A stretch of 64,000 nucleotides of DNA from assembly GCA_002337145.1 (NCBI GenBank), contig DDFK01000003.1, forward strand, positions 434,001 to 498,000. The letters run 5' to 3'. The translations under genes and the position numbers were made by a program. This document shows, piece by piece, positions 28,329 to 37,234 of this stretch (position 1 is the stretch's first letter; every line of letters starts with the position of its first letter). Origin of the DNA: Chitinophagaceae bacterium UBA1930. GTDB lineage: Bacteria > Bacteroidota > Bacteroidia > Chitinophagales > Chitinophagaceae. Below the pieces are notes generated by a model. That model ran no database searches. It saw nothing but the letters and a program-made list of their open reading frames with translations, and had not been told where the DNA came from.

Positions 28329-28997
28329 ATGAAAAAGACAATCATCAAAATAATACTAGGTTGTTGCTTATATGCCTTGCTGCCTATTGCTGGCAATAGC
28401 CAGAGTTTTGTGGATGCAACCAACGATGCAAATGTTGTTCCCATTCAATTAATCAGCTTCAACGCAGTATTGCAAACAAACAATGTACAGGTAAGCTGGA
28501 GTACTGCTACGGAAACCAACAACAGCCATTTTAATGTGCTACGATCATTGAATGGAAAAGATTTCAGCAGCATTGGCACTGTACAGGGAAAAGGCTCCAC
28601 CACTACTGTTTCCAACTATTCACTCACTGATGCCAGCTTTCCTAAACAGAACCTGTATTACCAATTGGAGCAGGTAGATATTGATGGGAAGAAAACATTG
28701 TCTAGCATTGTATTGGTAAAAATAGATGCCAACAATCAAATACAGGTTACGGTTTTCCCCAATCCGGTAAAGGACAAAAAACTGTCCCTCACAATAAACA
28801 ATATTACCCAAGGCAATTATACAGTTACGGTGTTGAATGTGGCTGGCACAAAACTGTATAGCCAGCAACTGAAAGCAGCAAGCAATGTTGCAGTAAGCAT
28901 ACAGTTGCCGCAACAATTGCAGGCAGGCATGTACATGCTGCAGGTACAAAACGAAACAAACACAGTAAGGTTTGCCAAACAATTATTGATTAACTAA
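28329..28997 (+). CDS. Small T9SS-targeted protein with a fibronectin-III-like domain
   Basis: 222 residues. The signal peptide is residues 1-25. Residues about 38-128 form the FnIII-like domain often found before sorting tails (LISFNAVLQTNNVQVSWSTA, FNVLRSLNGKDFSSIG, YYQLEQVDIDGKKTLS). Residues about 140-222 are the type A sorting domain (VFPNPVKDKK to QLLIN). There is no other passenger, so it consists only of an Ig-like spacer and the secretion signal. It lies 11 bp after the 859-residue gene and 11 bp before the PID-CTERM gene. Confidence 0.82.
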   Translation: MKKTIIKIILGCCLYALLPIAGNSQSFVDATNDANVVPIQLISFNAVLQTNNVQVSWSTATETNNSHFNVLRSLNGKDFSSIGTVQGKGSTTTVSNYSLTDASFPKQNLYYQLEQVDIDGKKTLSSIVLVKIDANNQIQVTVFPNPVKDKKLSLTINNITQGNYTVTVLNVAGTKLYSQQLKAASNVAVSIQLPQQLQAGMYMLQVQNETNTVRFAKQLLIN

Positions 28998-29008
28998 AGC
29001 CTGTTGCA

Positions 29009-29206
29009 ATGAAAAAATATTTTCCCATCTTGCTTATACTTGTCATTACCAATATGCCACTTATATCCATGGCCCAGCCGGGTTTTGGCGACGACACAGA
29101 CGATGTTCCCATAGATGGCGGCATTAGTCTTTTGGTAGCAGCAGGCGTTGGCTATGGTGCAAAAAAGCTTAGATCAAGAAACAACAAAAACAAGAACCAT
29201 GCGTAA
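29009..29206 (+). CDS. PID-CTERM-type small membrane/secreted peptide (3)
   Basis: 65 residues. The signal peptide (residues 1-23, ending ISMAQ) precedes PGFGDDTDDVPIDGG, the hydrophobic ISLLVAAGVGYG and the basic tail KKLRSRNNKNKNHA. It keeps the canonical P-I-D. Mature sequence is nearly the same as that of the peptide at 1633. Its last codons overlap the start of the hydrolase gene (ATG at 29199, stop at 29206), so the two are probably translationally coupled. Confidence 0.85.
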   Translation: MKKYFPILLILVITNMPLISMAQPGFGDDTDDVPIDGGISLLVAAGVGYGAKKLRSRNNKNKNHA

Positions 29207-30074
29207 AATATTATTGGCAATTTTAGTTACCTGTTCCCTATGTGCACAGGCACAGATAAGCAGCAGCACCGTTGGCAAAACATCTTTCTATTTTTCCAAT
29301 GGTGGCAAAATAAATCCCATACGTGTGTTTTATTACAGCCCCAAAGCCAATGCAGACAGCCTTCCCATCGTTGTGCTGTTACATGGCTCCCACAGGGATG
29401 CTTCTGCTTACCTGGATGCAGTGATAGAAACAGCCAACAAATACAACTGCAAAGTGGTTGCCCCGGAATTTGACCAGGAAGATTTTCCGGGTCTGGACAT
29501 GTACAATCTGGGCAATGTGTACAACAAGAAAAAGAAAGCTTTCAACAAACCAGAAGATTGGAGCTTTTCCCTGATTGAACCCTTGTTTGACTCCGTAGTT
29601 AAAATGACCAATAGTACCTGCAAGGGTTACTATATGTATGGCCACTCCGGCGGGGCACAGTTCACGCACCGGTTCCTGATGTTTGTAAACCAGAACAGGG
29701 TCATAAAAGCTGCCATTGCAAATGCCGGTTGGTACACGGCTTTAAACGATACCGAATTTCCGTTTGGTTTAAAGAAATCGCCTATTGGCACAAAAGAGCT
29801 CACCACATTCCTTTCCAAAAAAGTGTACTTACTGTTGGGCACAGCAGATACCGAAAGGGGCGACCCCAAAGACTTCAACTCCAGTGCCGAAGCCGATGCT
29901 CAAGGCATGAACCGTTTTGAACGTGGGCAGTTCTACTTCAAAACCGTGCAGGCAAAAGCAGCAGAGCTGAAAGTTCCATTGAACTGGAACATGCAGTTTG
30001 TACAGAATGTTGGCCACGACAATGGCAATATGGCCAAAGCTGCCTTTCCATTATTCATCAGCGATAACAAGTAA
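29199..30074 (+). CDS. Secreted alpha/beta hydrolase
   Basis: 291 residues from the ATG at 29199, chosen because it starts a clear signal peptide (MRKILLAILVTCSLCAQAQ). The alpha/beta-hydrolase core shows the oxyanion-hole HG motif in VLLHGSHRDAS (about residues 57-67) and the nucleophile elbow GHSGG with Ser150. A late VGHDNG may carry the catalytic His, and an Asp in the LLLGTADTERGD strand may be the acid. It resembles depolymerase or esterase-type secreted hydrolases, but the substrate cannot be read. It overlaps the PID-CTERM gene by 8 bp and is 20 bp before the symporter gene. Confidence 0.78.
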   Translation: MRKILLAILVTCSLCAQAQISSSTVGKTSFYFSNGGKINPIRVFYYSPKANADSLPIVVLLHGSHRDASAYLDAVIETANKYNCKVVAPEFDQEDFPGLDMYNLGNVYNKKKKAFNKPEDWSFSLIEPLFDSVVKMTNSTCKGYYMYGHSGGAQFTHRFLMFVNQNRVIKAAIANAGWYTALNDTEFPFGLKKSPIGTKELTTFLSKKVYLLLGTADTERGDPKDFNSSAEADAQGMNRFERGQFYFKTVQAKAAELKVPLNWNMQFVQNVGHDNGNMAKAAFPLFISDNK

Positions 30075-30094
30075 CCCTTTTAAAGTTTAACGGT

Positions 30095-31420
30095 ATGAAA
30101 CTATTACGCCAGTTATATATACAAGTATTGATAGGGGTTGTACTGGGCATTGTTGTGGGTCATTTCTTCCCATCACTCAACAGCGTGGGCAAAGTAATTG
30201 GCGAAACCTATATCAACCTGATCAAGATGCTGATAGCACCTTTGATTTTCTTTACCATCGTTACAGGCATTGCCAATACCGGAAGCCTAGGCAAGGCTGG
30301 CAGGATTGGTGGTAAGGCCATCATCTATTTTGAAATCATCTCTACACTTGCATTGCTGCTGGGTGTTATTGTAGCCAATATCGTAAAACCCGGCTTTGGC
30401 CTTTCGGCAAACAATATTCCCAATACCAATATTGATGGTTATGTAAAGGCCGGCAGCGAAGTGCATTGGGTAGATTTTTTCCTGCACATGATTCCGACCA
30501 ACGTTGTCGATTCATTTGCCAAAGGCGATATACTACAGGTGCTGGTATTCTCCATACTCTTTGGTATTGGCCTTGGCAAGCTGGATACAGCAGGCAAGTC
30601 CATTACCCACAACTTCGAAAAAATCAACAAGATACTTTTCTCCATCCTCAACATCATTACGCTGCTAAGCCCGTTGGGTGCTTTTGGCGGAATGGTATAT
30701 ACCATCGGCAAGTTTGGTTTTGGAACACTGTTCGTACTGGGCAAACTAATGGCCACTTTCTATGCCACGGCAGCACTGTTCATCTTTGTTATACTGGGGC
30801 TCATCATGCGTTACTACAAGCTTAGCCTGTTTAAGCTATTGGTCTATATCAAAGAGGAACTATTGATTGTAGTGGGCTCTAGCAGCAGCGAATCCGTACT
30901 GCCCAACATTATGGTAAAATTGGAAGATGCAGGTTGCTCACCAACTGTTGTTGGCCTGGTTATACCAACAGGTTACAGCTTCAATTTAGATGGCACATCC
31001 ATTTACCTAAGCATGGCCATCCTGTTCATTGCACAGGTGTTCAATGTGCACCTTGACCTTTGGCAGCAGTTAACCATAGTAGGCATATTATTAATTACCA
31101 GTAAAGGTGCCGGCGGCATTACAGGTAGCGGCTTTATTGTATTGACCACAAGCCTTGCTGCCATTAAAGTTATTCCGGTAGAAGGGCTGGCGTTATTGAT
31201 TGGCGTGGACAGGTTCATGAGCCAGGCAAGATCCATCACCAATGTTATTGGCAATACCGTAGCCACGGTTATCATAGCCAAACATGAAAAAATGATTGAT
31301 GATGATTTATACAACACCGTTGTTGAATCAAGACAAAAAAAGAGGAGTATTCAAGAACACAACATAACGATTGACAAACCCCAAAAAGTACTGTTTAATG
31401 AGAAAACCGAAACCGCTTAA
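30095..31420 (+). CDS. Dicarboxylate/amino acid:cation symporter (DAACS family)
   Basis: 441 residues with the DctA/GltP layout: eight membrane helices and two re-entrant loops. Recognisable pieces are INLIKMLIAPLIFFTIVTGI (helix 2), the serine-rich hairpin VGSSSSESVLPNIM (about residues 264-277), and SFNLDGTSIYLSMAILFIAQ with the DGT cation-site region (about 298-317). GAGGITGSGFIVL follows as the second hairpin. Family members import C4-dicarboxylates, glutamate or aspartate with Na+ or H+. Placed in one run with two porins and PEP carboxykinase, import of C4-dicarboxylates for gluconeogenesis is the likeliest role. The next gene starts inside its last 23 bp. Confidence 0.9.
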   Translation: MKLLRQLYIQVLIGVVLGIVVGHFFPSLNSVGKVIGETYINLIKMLIAPLIFFTIVTGIANTGSLGKAGRIGGKAIIYFEIISTLALLLGVIVANIVKPGFGLSANNIPNTNIDGYVKAGSEVHWVDFFLHMIPTNVVDSFAKGDILQVLVFSILFGIGLGKLDTAGKSITHNFEKINKILFSILNIITLLSPLGAFGGMVYTIGKFGFGTLFVLGKLMATFYATAALFIFVILGLIMRYYKLSLFKLLVYIKEELLIVVGSSSSESVLPNIMVKLEDAGCSPTVVGLVIPTGYSFNLDGTSIYLSMAILFIAQVFNVHLDLWQQLTIVGILLITSKGAGGITGSGFIVLTTSLAAIKVIPVEGLALLIGVDRFMSQARSITNVIGNTVATVIIAKHEKMIDDDLYNTVVESRQKKRSIQEHNITIDKPQKVLFNEKTETA

Positions 31421-32756
31421 ACTGTGCTGCCTTGCCATACTGCTTGCATGTATGGGCAGTGTGCAGGCACAGGATGAGGAAAGGTATGAAGACGACACCA
31501 CTGGTACTGGCTCTACGTTTCAGAAAGGCACACAGCTATTGAAGCTAAAAAAGAGCTATACCTTGGGCGATGGCATCAGCCTACGCTCTGCCAATGGTTA
31601 CTTCCATATCAATCCAACATTGCAAACATTGTTTGGCATGAACACGGCCAACGATAATCTGTCTGCACTCAATTCAAGCTTCAGCATCAACAGGGCAAGG
31701 ATAACATTGGCCGCAAACCTGTTTGACAGGAAGTACAATTTGATTGCACGTCTTAACCTTCCCTCCAACAACCAAAGTACCACAACAGGTAACAGGTCAT
31801 TCAATACCGTTTTGCAGGAAGCCTATTTTGAATACAGGCCCAACCTTAAACACACATTCAATATCGGTTTGCGTGCAGACTATATTGACAGTAGGGAAAC
31901 AAGGTTCCAGGGAGAAGACCTCAGCTTCATCAATAGAAGTGCCATCTCATCCTCCTTTGATGCCATTTTCGATTACGGCATCCGTTACAAGGGCAATTAC
32001 CGCATTGGTGGCAAGCAACTGCTAAGGCCCTACCTATCCATTACATCAGGCGATAGCAGGTCTGCCTTGCAAAAAAACTTCGGTGGCTTCAAATATGGTG
32101 TAAGGCTCGACTATTTGCCATTTGACAGGTTCTCTGAAGGCGGCGAATTTTTCATGGATGACCTGGCAAGGGAAAGCAAGCCAAAACTGGTTATTGGTGT
32201 GGTGTTCAATTACAACGATGGGGCATCGTCTGCAATGGGTACCAATGGTGGCCGCTATATTTATGGCGATGTCAGTCAAAAGCAATTGCTGCCAACCTAT
32301 ACCAAATGGGGCGTTGATTACCTCTTTAAGTACAATGGTTTTTATTCATTGGGTAGCTATGTAACTACGTCTGCCAAAACACCATCGGATGTTGCAGGCG
32401 AGTTCAGGCTCAACGGTACCTTCAATGCCTATAGCTCCACGCAAACACCCAGCCAAACAAACGACCTTATACTCTCAAGGCTTAACCTTGGTTCCGGTTT
32501 CAATGTGCAGGGCGGTTATGTGTTCGCATCAGATGTGTCTGTTGGTTTACGGTTCACCCGTCTAAATGCCAATGCGGTATCGGCAGCCTTTGCAGATTAC
32601 AACAGGTTCTATACGCTGGCCATCAACAAATACATAGCAAGGCATAACCTGAAGATACAGGGAGAGTTTGGTTTTGACGAGTTCAGGGACCAACTTAAAA
32701 CATCCACTTCAAAAGGGAACTATTACGCACAGGTAATGGCTACCATTCAACTATAA
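31398..32756 (+). CDS. Phosphate-selective-porin-like (OprP/OprO) outer membrane protein (1)
   Basis: 452 residues from the ATG at 31398, selected because it begins a signal peptide (ending GSVQAQ, about residue 25) and overlaps the symporter stop. The body alternates short amphipathic beta strands ending in aromatics and resembles the OprP/OprO porin family. Typical pieces are ANGYFHINPTLQTLFG, INRARITLAANLFDRKYN, PSVSI-like strands and the final strand NYYAQVMATIQL ending in a hydrophobic residue. It probably lets the substrate of the neighbouring symporter cross the outer membrane. It is paralogous to the next gene, 5 bp downstream. Confidence 0.8.
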   Translation: MRKPKPLKLCCLAILLACMGSVQAQDEERYEDDTTGTGSTFQKGTQLLKLKKSYTLGDGISLRSANGYFHINPTLQTLFGMNTANDNLSALNSSFSINRARITLAANLFDRKYNLIARLNLPSNNQSTTTGNRSFNTVLQEAYFEYRPNLKHTFNIGLRADYIDSRETRFQGEDLSFINRSAISSSFDAIFDYGIRYKGNYRIGGKQLLRPYLSITSGDSRSALQKNFGGFKYGVRLDYLPFDRFSEGGEFFMDDLARESKPKLVIGVVFNYNDGASSAMGTNGGRYIYGDVSQKQLLPTYTKWGVDYLFKYNGFYSLGSYVTTSAKTPSDVAGEFRLNGTFNAYSSTQTPSQTNDLILSRLNLGSGFNVQGGYVFASDVSVGLRFTRLNANAVSAAFADYNRFYTLAINKYIARHNLKIQGEFGFDEFRDQLKTSTSKGNYYAQVMATIQL

Positions 32757-32761
32757 CCTAA

Positions 32762-34048
32762 ATGATTACCATAATGAAAAAATTGATTGTATTACTCTGC
32801 TCTTCGTTCTGCATGGCAACTGCACTGCAGGCACAAACAGCAGCCATGACAGATTCCTCGCTCACCTATGTGCCGGGCGAAGGACTTTACCTGAAACTGG
32901 GCAAGCAGGAAAGCACCAAATTCAATATCATCAGCACCGTGCAGTCTGGCCTGCAATACAACAGGCTCGATTCCGGCAGCTCCATCACCAATAGCAACAG
33001 GCTTTCGTTGAACCTGGTAAGGTTCACCTTTAATGCAAGTGTATTGCGTGACAAGGTTTCCATGAGCTTCAGTACAGACTTTACCGGTGTTACACCTATA
33101 CTGGAAGGATGGATCTCCTTCTCCATGATGAAGAAACATGGCAGGTTGTATTTTGGACAAAAGCAGGCACATACCAATAACCGGCTGGCCATGGCCGATG
33201 AAAGGTTTGCACACAATGTTGGGCAAACATTGGCAGGCAAGTCAAACGATGGTGTGGTGTATGGTGGCTTGATGCAGAATTTTGTGGGTGCCACACGCGA
33301 AGGTGGGCTTTTCCTTGAAACAAATTTTGGTAAAGCCAATGGCTGGAAATTCTACCCATCTGTTTCCATCACCACTGGCGAGGGGCAGAATTTTTTTGGC
33401 ACACAAAACAATACTGGGTTTAAATATGGTGGCCGTTTGGATGTGTTGCCCATGGGCGATTTCATCAAGAACAATGCTTTTATTGCAGAAGACATTTACC
33501 GTGAGCCCAAACCCAAACTGGCTGTAGGTGTTGCTGCCAGTTACAATGTAAAAGTGAGCAGCCCTATCGGTTCAGACAATGCAATTATTACAGGTATCTA
33601 CAATAAAAGCGGTACCGCCGATTTTGCCAACTATGGTAAGGTGGTGGCAGACTTTGTTTTCAAATCAAATGGCTTTGCCCTTGTAGGCGAATACATCAAC
33701 GGAAGCGTTCGTGGCAAGGAACTTTATACGAATGCATCGGCCACTACACAGTTTACTGAAGAAACAGCAAGTAAGTATTATAACCTGGGGAGTGCCTTTA
33801 ATGTACAGTCATCCTACGTATGTAAAACCGGCTGGTCGGTTGGTGCAAGGTATGCCAACATAAAACCGGAGTTCAGTTCGGCAGGCTCATTGGTACACCA
33901 GCAAGACTGGTACACGTTTACCTTGAACAAATACATGAAAGGCAATGCAGTAAAAGCAGGCTTTAATGTTACGTACCTGTCAGACAATGCTGCTACCACT
34001 TCTTTTAAAAAATGGATGGGTAATCTAGCAATCCAAATTTCACTTTAA
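32762..34048 (+). CDS. Phosphate-selective-porin-like (OprP/OprO) outer membrane protein (2)
   Basis: 428 residues (a second ATG at residue 5 is an equally good start). The signal peptide ends near residue 25 (ALQAQ). Beta-barrel strands follow with the family pieces RLSLNLVRFTFNASVLRDKV, GRLYFGQKQ, FKYGGRLDVLPMGDF and a last strand MGNLAIQISL. It is shorter than but clearly related to the previous porin, so the pair arose by tandem duplication. It is 10 bp before the lamin-tail lipoprotein gene. Confidence 0.8.
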   Translation: MITIMKKLIVLLCSSFCMATALQAQTAAMTDSSLTYVPGEGLYLKLGKQESTKFNIISTVQSGLQYNRLDSGSSITNSNRLSLNLVRFTFNASVLRDKVSMSFSTDFTGVTPILEGWISFSMMKKHGRLYFGQKQAHTNNRLAMADERFAHNVGQTLAGKSNDGVVYGGLMQNFVGATREGGLFLETNFGKANGWKFYPSVSITTGEGQNFFGTQNNTGFKYGGRLDVLPMGDFIKNNAFIAEDIYREPKPKLAVGVAASYNVKVSSPIGSDNAIITGIYNKSGTADFANYGKVVADFVFKSNGFALVGEYINGSVRGKELYTNASATTQFTEETASKYYNLGSAFNVQSSYVCKTGWSVGARYANIKPEFSSAGSLVHQQDWYTFTLNKYMKGNAVKAGFNVTYLSDNAATTSFKKWMGNLAIQISL

Positions 34049-34058
34049 ACAAAGCAAC

Positions 34059-34826
34059 ATGAAACGTTATATATTTTCCATACTTACAGCAACTGCATTA
34101 CTTGCATCATGTACATCCAAAATAGATTTTGATGTGTCGGCCATTACCGGGCCAGTAGTAGCAACGGATTTGTTATTGTCCGAAATTTCCACAGCCATCA
34201 ATACCGACCCATTGGCCGGAGGCAACAGGAGTCACTATGTAGAGCTGTACAATGGCACGGCTGGTGCAGTTGACCTATCTGATTATGCCATAGGCTATCA
34301 GGCATCTACAGACCTTACGACATTGGCTCCATGGACTTTTCCTACAGGCAATTTTTTACAACTGACAGGCTCTTTGGCCAAAGGCAAATGCTATGTAATT
34401 GCTTCCCCACAAGTAGATGCCACTGTTGTGAAGTATGATATTAGCTGGGGCACCACCAGTACCACGTCTGCCAATGCCAGCGTGCCTTTGCAGTTAAGCG
34501 GCAACAGTGCCATTGCCTTATTGAAGAAGGATGCAGCAGGTACCTATACATTAAACAGCATCAAATACAAAATCATTGATGTGTTTGGAAGCCCATTGGT
34601 AGTAAGGGTTACAACCACTGGTGCCACCAGTGCCAGGAACAATATTATTTGGCCGGTGGCTGGTGAAATGGATACCAGGAACAGGACTTTCTTTCGTAAA
34701 AAAACCATCACTTCGCCAACAACAGATTGGGCTACGGCTCAAGGAACATCCACTACAACCTCTCAATGGGATATGTCAGCAGACAGGGTTTGGGATTACA
34801 CTAACATTGGCTTGCCAACCAAGTAA
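34059..34826 (+). CDS. Lamin-tail-domain lipoprotein
   Basis: 255 residues. The lipobox LLASC gives acceptor Cys18. Residues about 40-110 resemble the lamin tail domain (LLLSEISTAI, YVELYNGTAGAVDLSDYAIG), a beta-sandwich common in bacterial surface proteins. The rest is Thr/Ser-rich with no motif recognised. Probably sits on the outer membrane and works with the two porins encoded just upstream; 39 bp before pckA. Confidence 0.78.
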   Translation: MKRYIFSILTATALLASCTSKIDFDVSAITGPVVATDLLLSEISTAINTDPLAGGNRSHYVELYNGTAGAVDLSDYAIGYQASTDLTTLAPWTFPTGNFLQLTGSLAKGKCYVIASPQVDATVVKYDISWGTTSTTSANASVPLQLSGNSAIALLKKDAAGTYTLNSIKYKIIDVFGSPLVVRVTTTGATSARNNIIWPVAGEMDTRNRTFFRKKTITSPTTDWATAQGTSTTTSQWDMSADRVWDYTNIGLPTK

Positions 34827-34865
34827 TGCGTAACAACCTGTTTTTATAAATTAAATCAACAACGT

Positions 34866-36491
34866 ATGAAGCTATCAAACTTGAAAGATGGAGTGCTACA
34901 AGAAATTATGGGTAATGGCATGAATGAAAGTAACATTCATTACCAGCAAACGGCTGATGAACTGATTGGGCAGACGCTTGAAAGAAAGCAAGGAGTTTTG
35001 AACGATACGAGTGCATTGTGCATCAATACAGGAAAGTTCACCGGGCGTAGTCCACAGGACAAGTTCATTATGAAAGATGAAGTTACTGTTGATGCAGTAA
35101 ACTGGAACAACTTCAATATACCGATTGATGAACATTATTTTTTACAGTTGAAAAGCAAGATGCTTGCATACCTAGGCAAGCAGGACGAGCTTTGGGTGAG
35201 GGATGCCTATGCCTGTGCTGCCAAAGGTTTCAGGCTGAATATAAGAGTGATTAATGAGAACCCTTGGAGCAACCTGTTTGCCTACAACATGTTTCTAAGG
35301 CCAACAACCGAAGAACTAGGCAACGAACCCGATTGGCATATTATTCAGGCCCCCAATTTTACAGCTGACCCTGCTGTTGATGGTACAAGACAGTCAAATT
35401 TTGCCATCGTTTCCTTTAAACATAAAACCATATTGATTGGCGGAACCGGCTATACAGGCGAAATGAAGAAAGGCATTTTTAGCGTACTGAATTTTTTGTT
35501 GCCGCATGAGCATAAAGTATTGAGCATGCATTGCAGTGCCAACATGGGTGCCGAAGGTGATGTGGCCATTTTCTTTGGCCTGAGCGGAACAGGCAAAACC
35601 ACATTGAGTGCCGACCCCGCAAGAAAACTGATTGGCGATGACGAACATGCCTGGACCAACGATTCAGTTTTCAATTTCGAAGGTGGCTGCTATGCAAAAT
35701 GCATTGACCTAAGTGCAGAAAAGGAACCTGAAATATTTGCAGCTATCAAGCATGGCGGTTTGGTTGAGAATGTTGCCTTCTTTGAAGGGACAAATAAAAT
35801 TGATTTTGCATCGGCCAGTATTACCGAGAACACAAGGGTAAGCTATCCATTGGATTTTATCAGCAATGCATTGGTGCCAAGTGTTGGCGGGCTACCCAGG
35901 AATATTTTCTTTTTAACCTGCGATGCTTATGGTGTGTTGCCGCCTATTAGCAAGCTTACACCAGAGCAGGCCATGTACCAGTTCATTAGTGGCTACACTG
36001 CAAAAGTAGCAGGCACAGAAACAGGTGTCACCGAGCCAAAAGCCACGTTCAGTGCATGTTTCGGAGCTCCCTTTCTACCATTGCACCCTGGCAAATATGC
36101 CGAGTTGCTGGGCGAGAAGATTACCGAAAACAAAGTAAATGTTTGGTTGGTGAACACTGGCTGGATTGGTGGTGGTTATGGTGTTGGCGAAAGGATCAAA
36201 CTCAGGTACACAAGGGCCATGATAACTGCGGCATTAACTGGCAAGCTGGACCATGTGGAAACAGATATACACCCCATATTCGGTTTGCATATACCCATTG
36301 CCTGCCCCAATGTTCCCAATGGCATATTGAACCCAATGGACAACTGGGCCGATGAAGCTGCTTATGAAACAGCAGCCATTAAACTGGCCCAACTCTTCAT
36401 CAACAATTTTGAAAAGTACGCAGATGGTGTTGACGAGAAAGTACTGGCTGCAGCACCAACCCTTGTTGGCATCAATGCCATGTCTCTGTAA
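34866..36491 (+). CDS. pckA: Phosphoenolpyruvate carboxykinase (ATP)
   Basis: 541 residues, the usual length. It catalyses oxaloacetate + ATP to phosphoenolpyruvate + ADP + CO2, the first committed step of gluconeogenesis, in the cytoplasm. Visible motifs are the substrate-binding CINTGKFTGRSPQDKFI (about residues 50-66) and the kinase-1a P-loop GLSGTGKTTLSADP (about 238-251). LIGDDEHAW with the metal-binding Asp follows, then ENTRVSYPLDFI and the adenine-binding FSACFGAPFLPLHPGKYAEL region. Last gene of the same-strand run from 25738, followed by a strong terminator. Its place beside a dicarboxylate carrier fits growth on organic acids. Confidence 0.96.
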   Translation: MKLSNLKDGVLQEIMGNGMNESNIHYQQTADELIGQTLERKQGVLNDTSALCINTGKFTGRSPQDKFIMKDEVTVDAVNWNNFNIPIDEHYFLQLKSKMLAYLGKQDELWVRDAYACAAKGFRLNIRVINENPWSNLFAYNMFLRPTTEELGNEPDWHIIQAPNFTADPAVDGTRQSNFAIVSFKHKTILIGGTGYTGEMKKGIFSVLNFLLPHEHKVLSMHCSANMGAEGDVAIFFGLSGTGKTTLSADPARKLIGDDEHAWTNDSVFNFEGGCYAKCIDLSAEKEPEIFAAIKHGGLVENVAFFEGTNKIDFASASITENTRVSYPLDFISNALVPSVGGLPRNIFFLTCDAYGVLPPISKLTPEQAMYQFISGYTAKVAGTETGVTEPKATFSACFGAPFLPLHPGKYAELLGEKITENKVNVWLVNTGWIGGGYGVGERIKLRYTRAMITAALTGKLDHVETDIHPIFGLHIPIACPNVPNGILNPMDNWADEAAYETAAIKLAQLFINNFEKYADGVDEKVLAAAPTLVGINAMSL

Positions 36492-36509
36492 ATAATTTTC
36501 TGGCACTAT

Positions 36510-36554
36510 AATGCAATAAGGCACCCTTGCTTGGCAAGGGTGCCTTATTGCATT
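36510..36554. terminator. Terminator after pckA
   Basis: A 21-bp perfect stem (36510-36530 and 36534-36554) with a 3-nt TTG loop lies 19 bp after the pckA stop. The stem has a GC-rich core GGCACCCTTGC. The downstream T-run is weak (TTATTG within the arm), but the length and position are convincing. Confidence 0.8.
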
Positions 36555-36629
36555 CATAAACAAACGATAGCTTCATTTATGCTTCTACCCACTTTACGCC
36601 ATAACTAGCAGTTGCCTAATGGCTGCACC

Positions 36630-37150
36630 TTATTTTGATTTCACGGTTATCTGTCCCCAGCAATTATTGTTGCAGGTATATGGCACAAGTATGTATTTTT
36701 TATTGGCATCCTCATTTCCCCAGAAACCATTTTCGTTTTTTCCCAGTAACGGTTATAGCTTGCTGCGTTCAATCAGTATTGTTTGTTGTTGTGCTCAAGG
36801 TCGTTCTTATACCGCATCAGGCAATCGGTTACGCCATCAGCAGTTGTAGGTGAGTTATCGTGGTGTGCAATGCCAAGGCAATGGCCTATTTCATGTTGCA
36901 CATTAAAGAACATCTGGGCCTCAACAATTCTTTTTGCTTCTTCATTAGTTAGCGCTGGCAGGCTGTCATTTTTTCCTGTTGTTGATATAGTCCGGGATGA
37001 ATTTGTAATAGATGACTGTTTCAGCAAAGGTTGCCTGCGGGCTGTTTATATAGCCAACCCCATTTGGATAATTTTCTGCCCACAAGTGTTGGCACAGGCC
37101 GTTTCCGCAGACGTAAAACGTACAACTACGCACAAATACAGAGATTATAC
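36630..37150 (-). pseudogene. Broken zinc metalloprotease gene
   Basis: On the minus strand a coherent protein can be read only by changing frame. One segment reads GYINSPQATFAETVIYYKFI and stops at NNRKK. The next, in another frame from about 36995, carries VQHEIGHCLGIAHHDN, the HExxHxxGxxH zinc site of metzincin-type proteases, then DCLMRYKNDL, and stops at 36773. A third, in yet another frame, reads NGFWGNEDANKKYILVPYTC and ends at 36630. That gives at least two frameshifts, both in A-runs, and a premature TGA. The 84-residue frame 36773-37027 alone lacks a signal peptide and a complete fold. The 5' end is unclear. The fragment was probably once a secreted protease. Sequencing or assembly errors in the A-runs are an alternative. 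Confidence 0.7.
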
Positions 37151-37234
37151 GCAGTATTCTACCCCAGTTGCCAAGCGACCTTTACATGAATTTCTATGAG
37201 ATGGTTTTCCTCTTATCATCCAAAATTCTAATCT

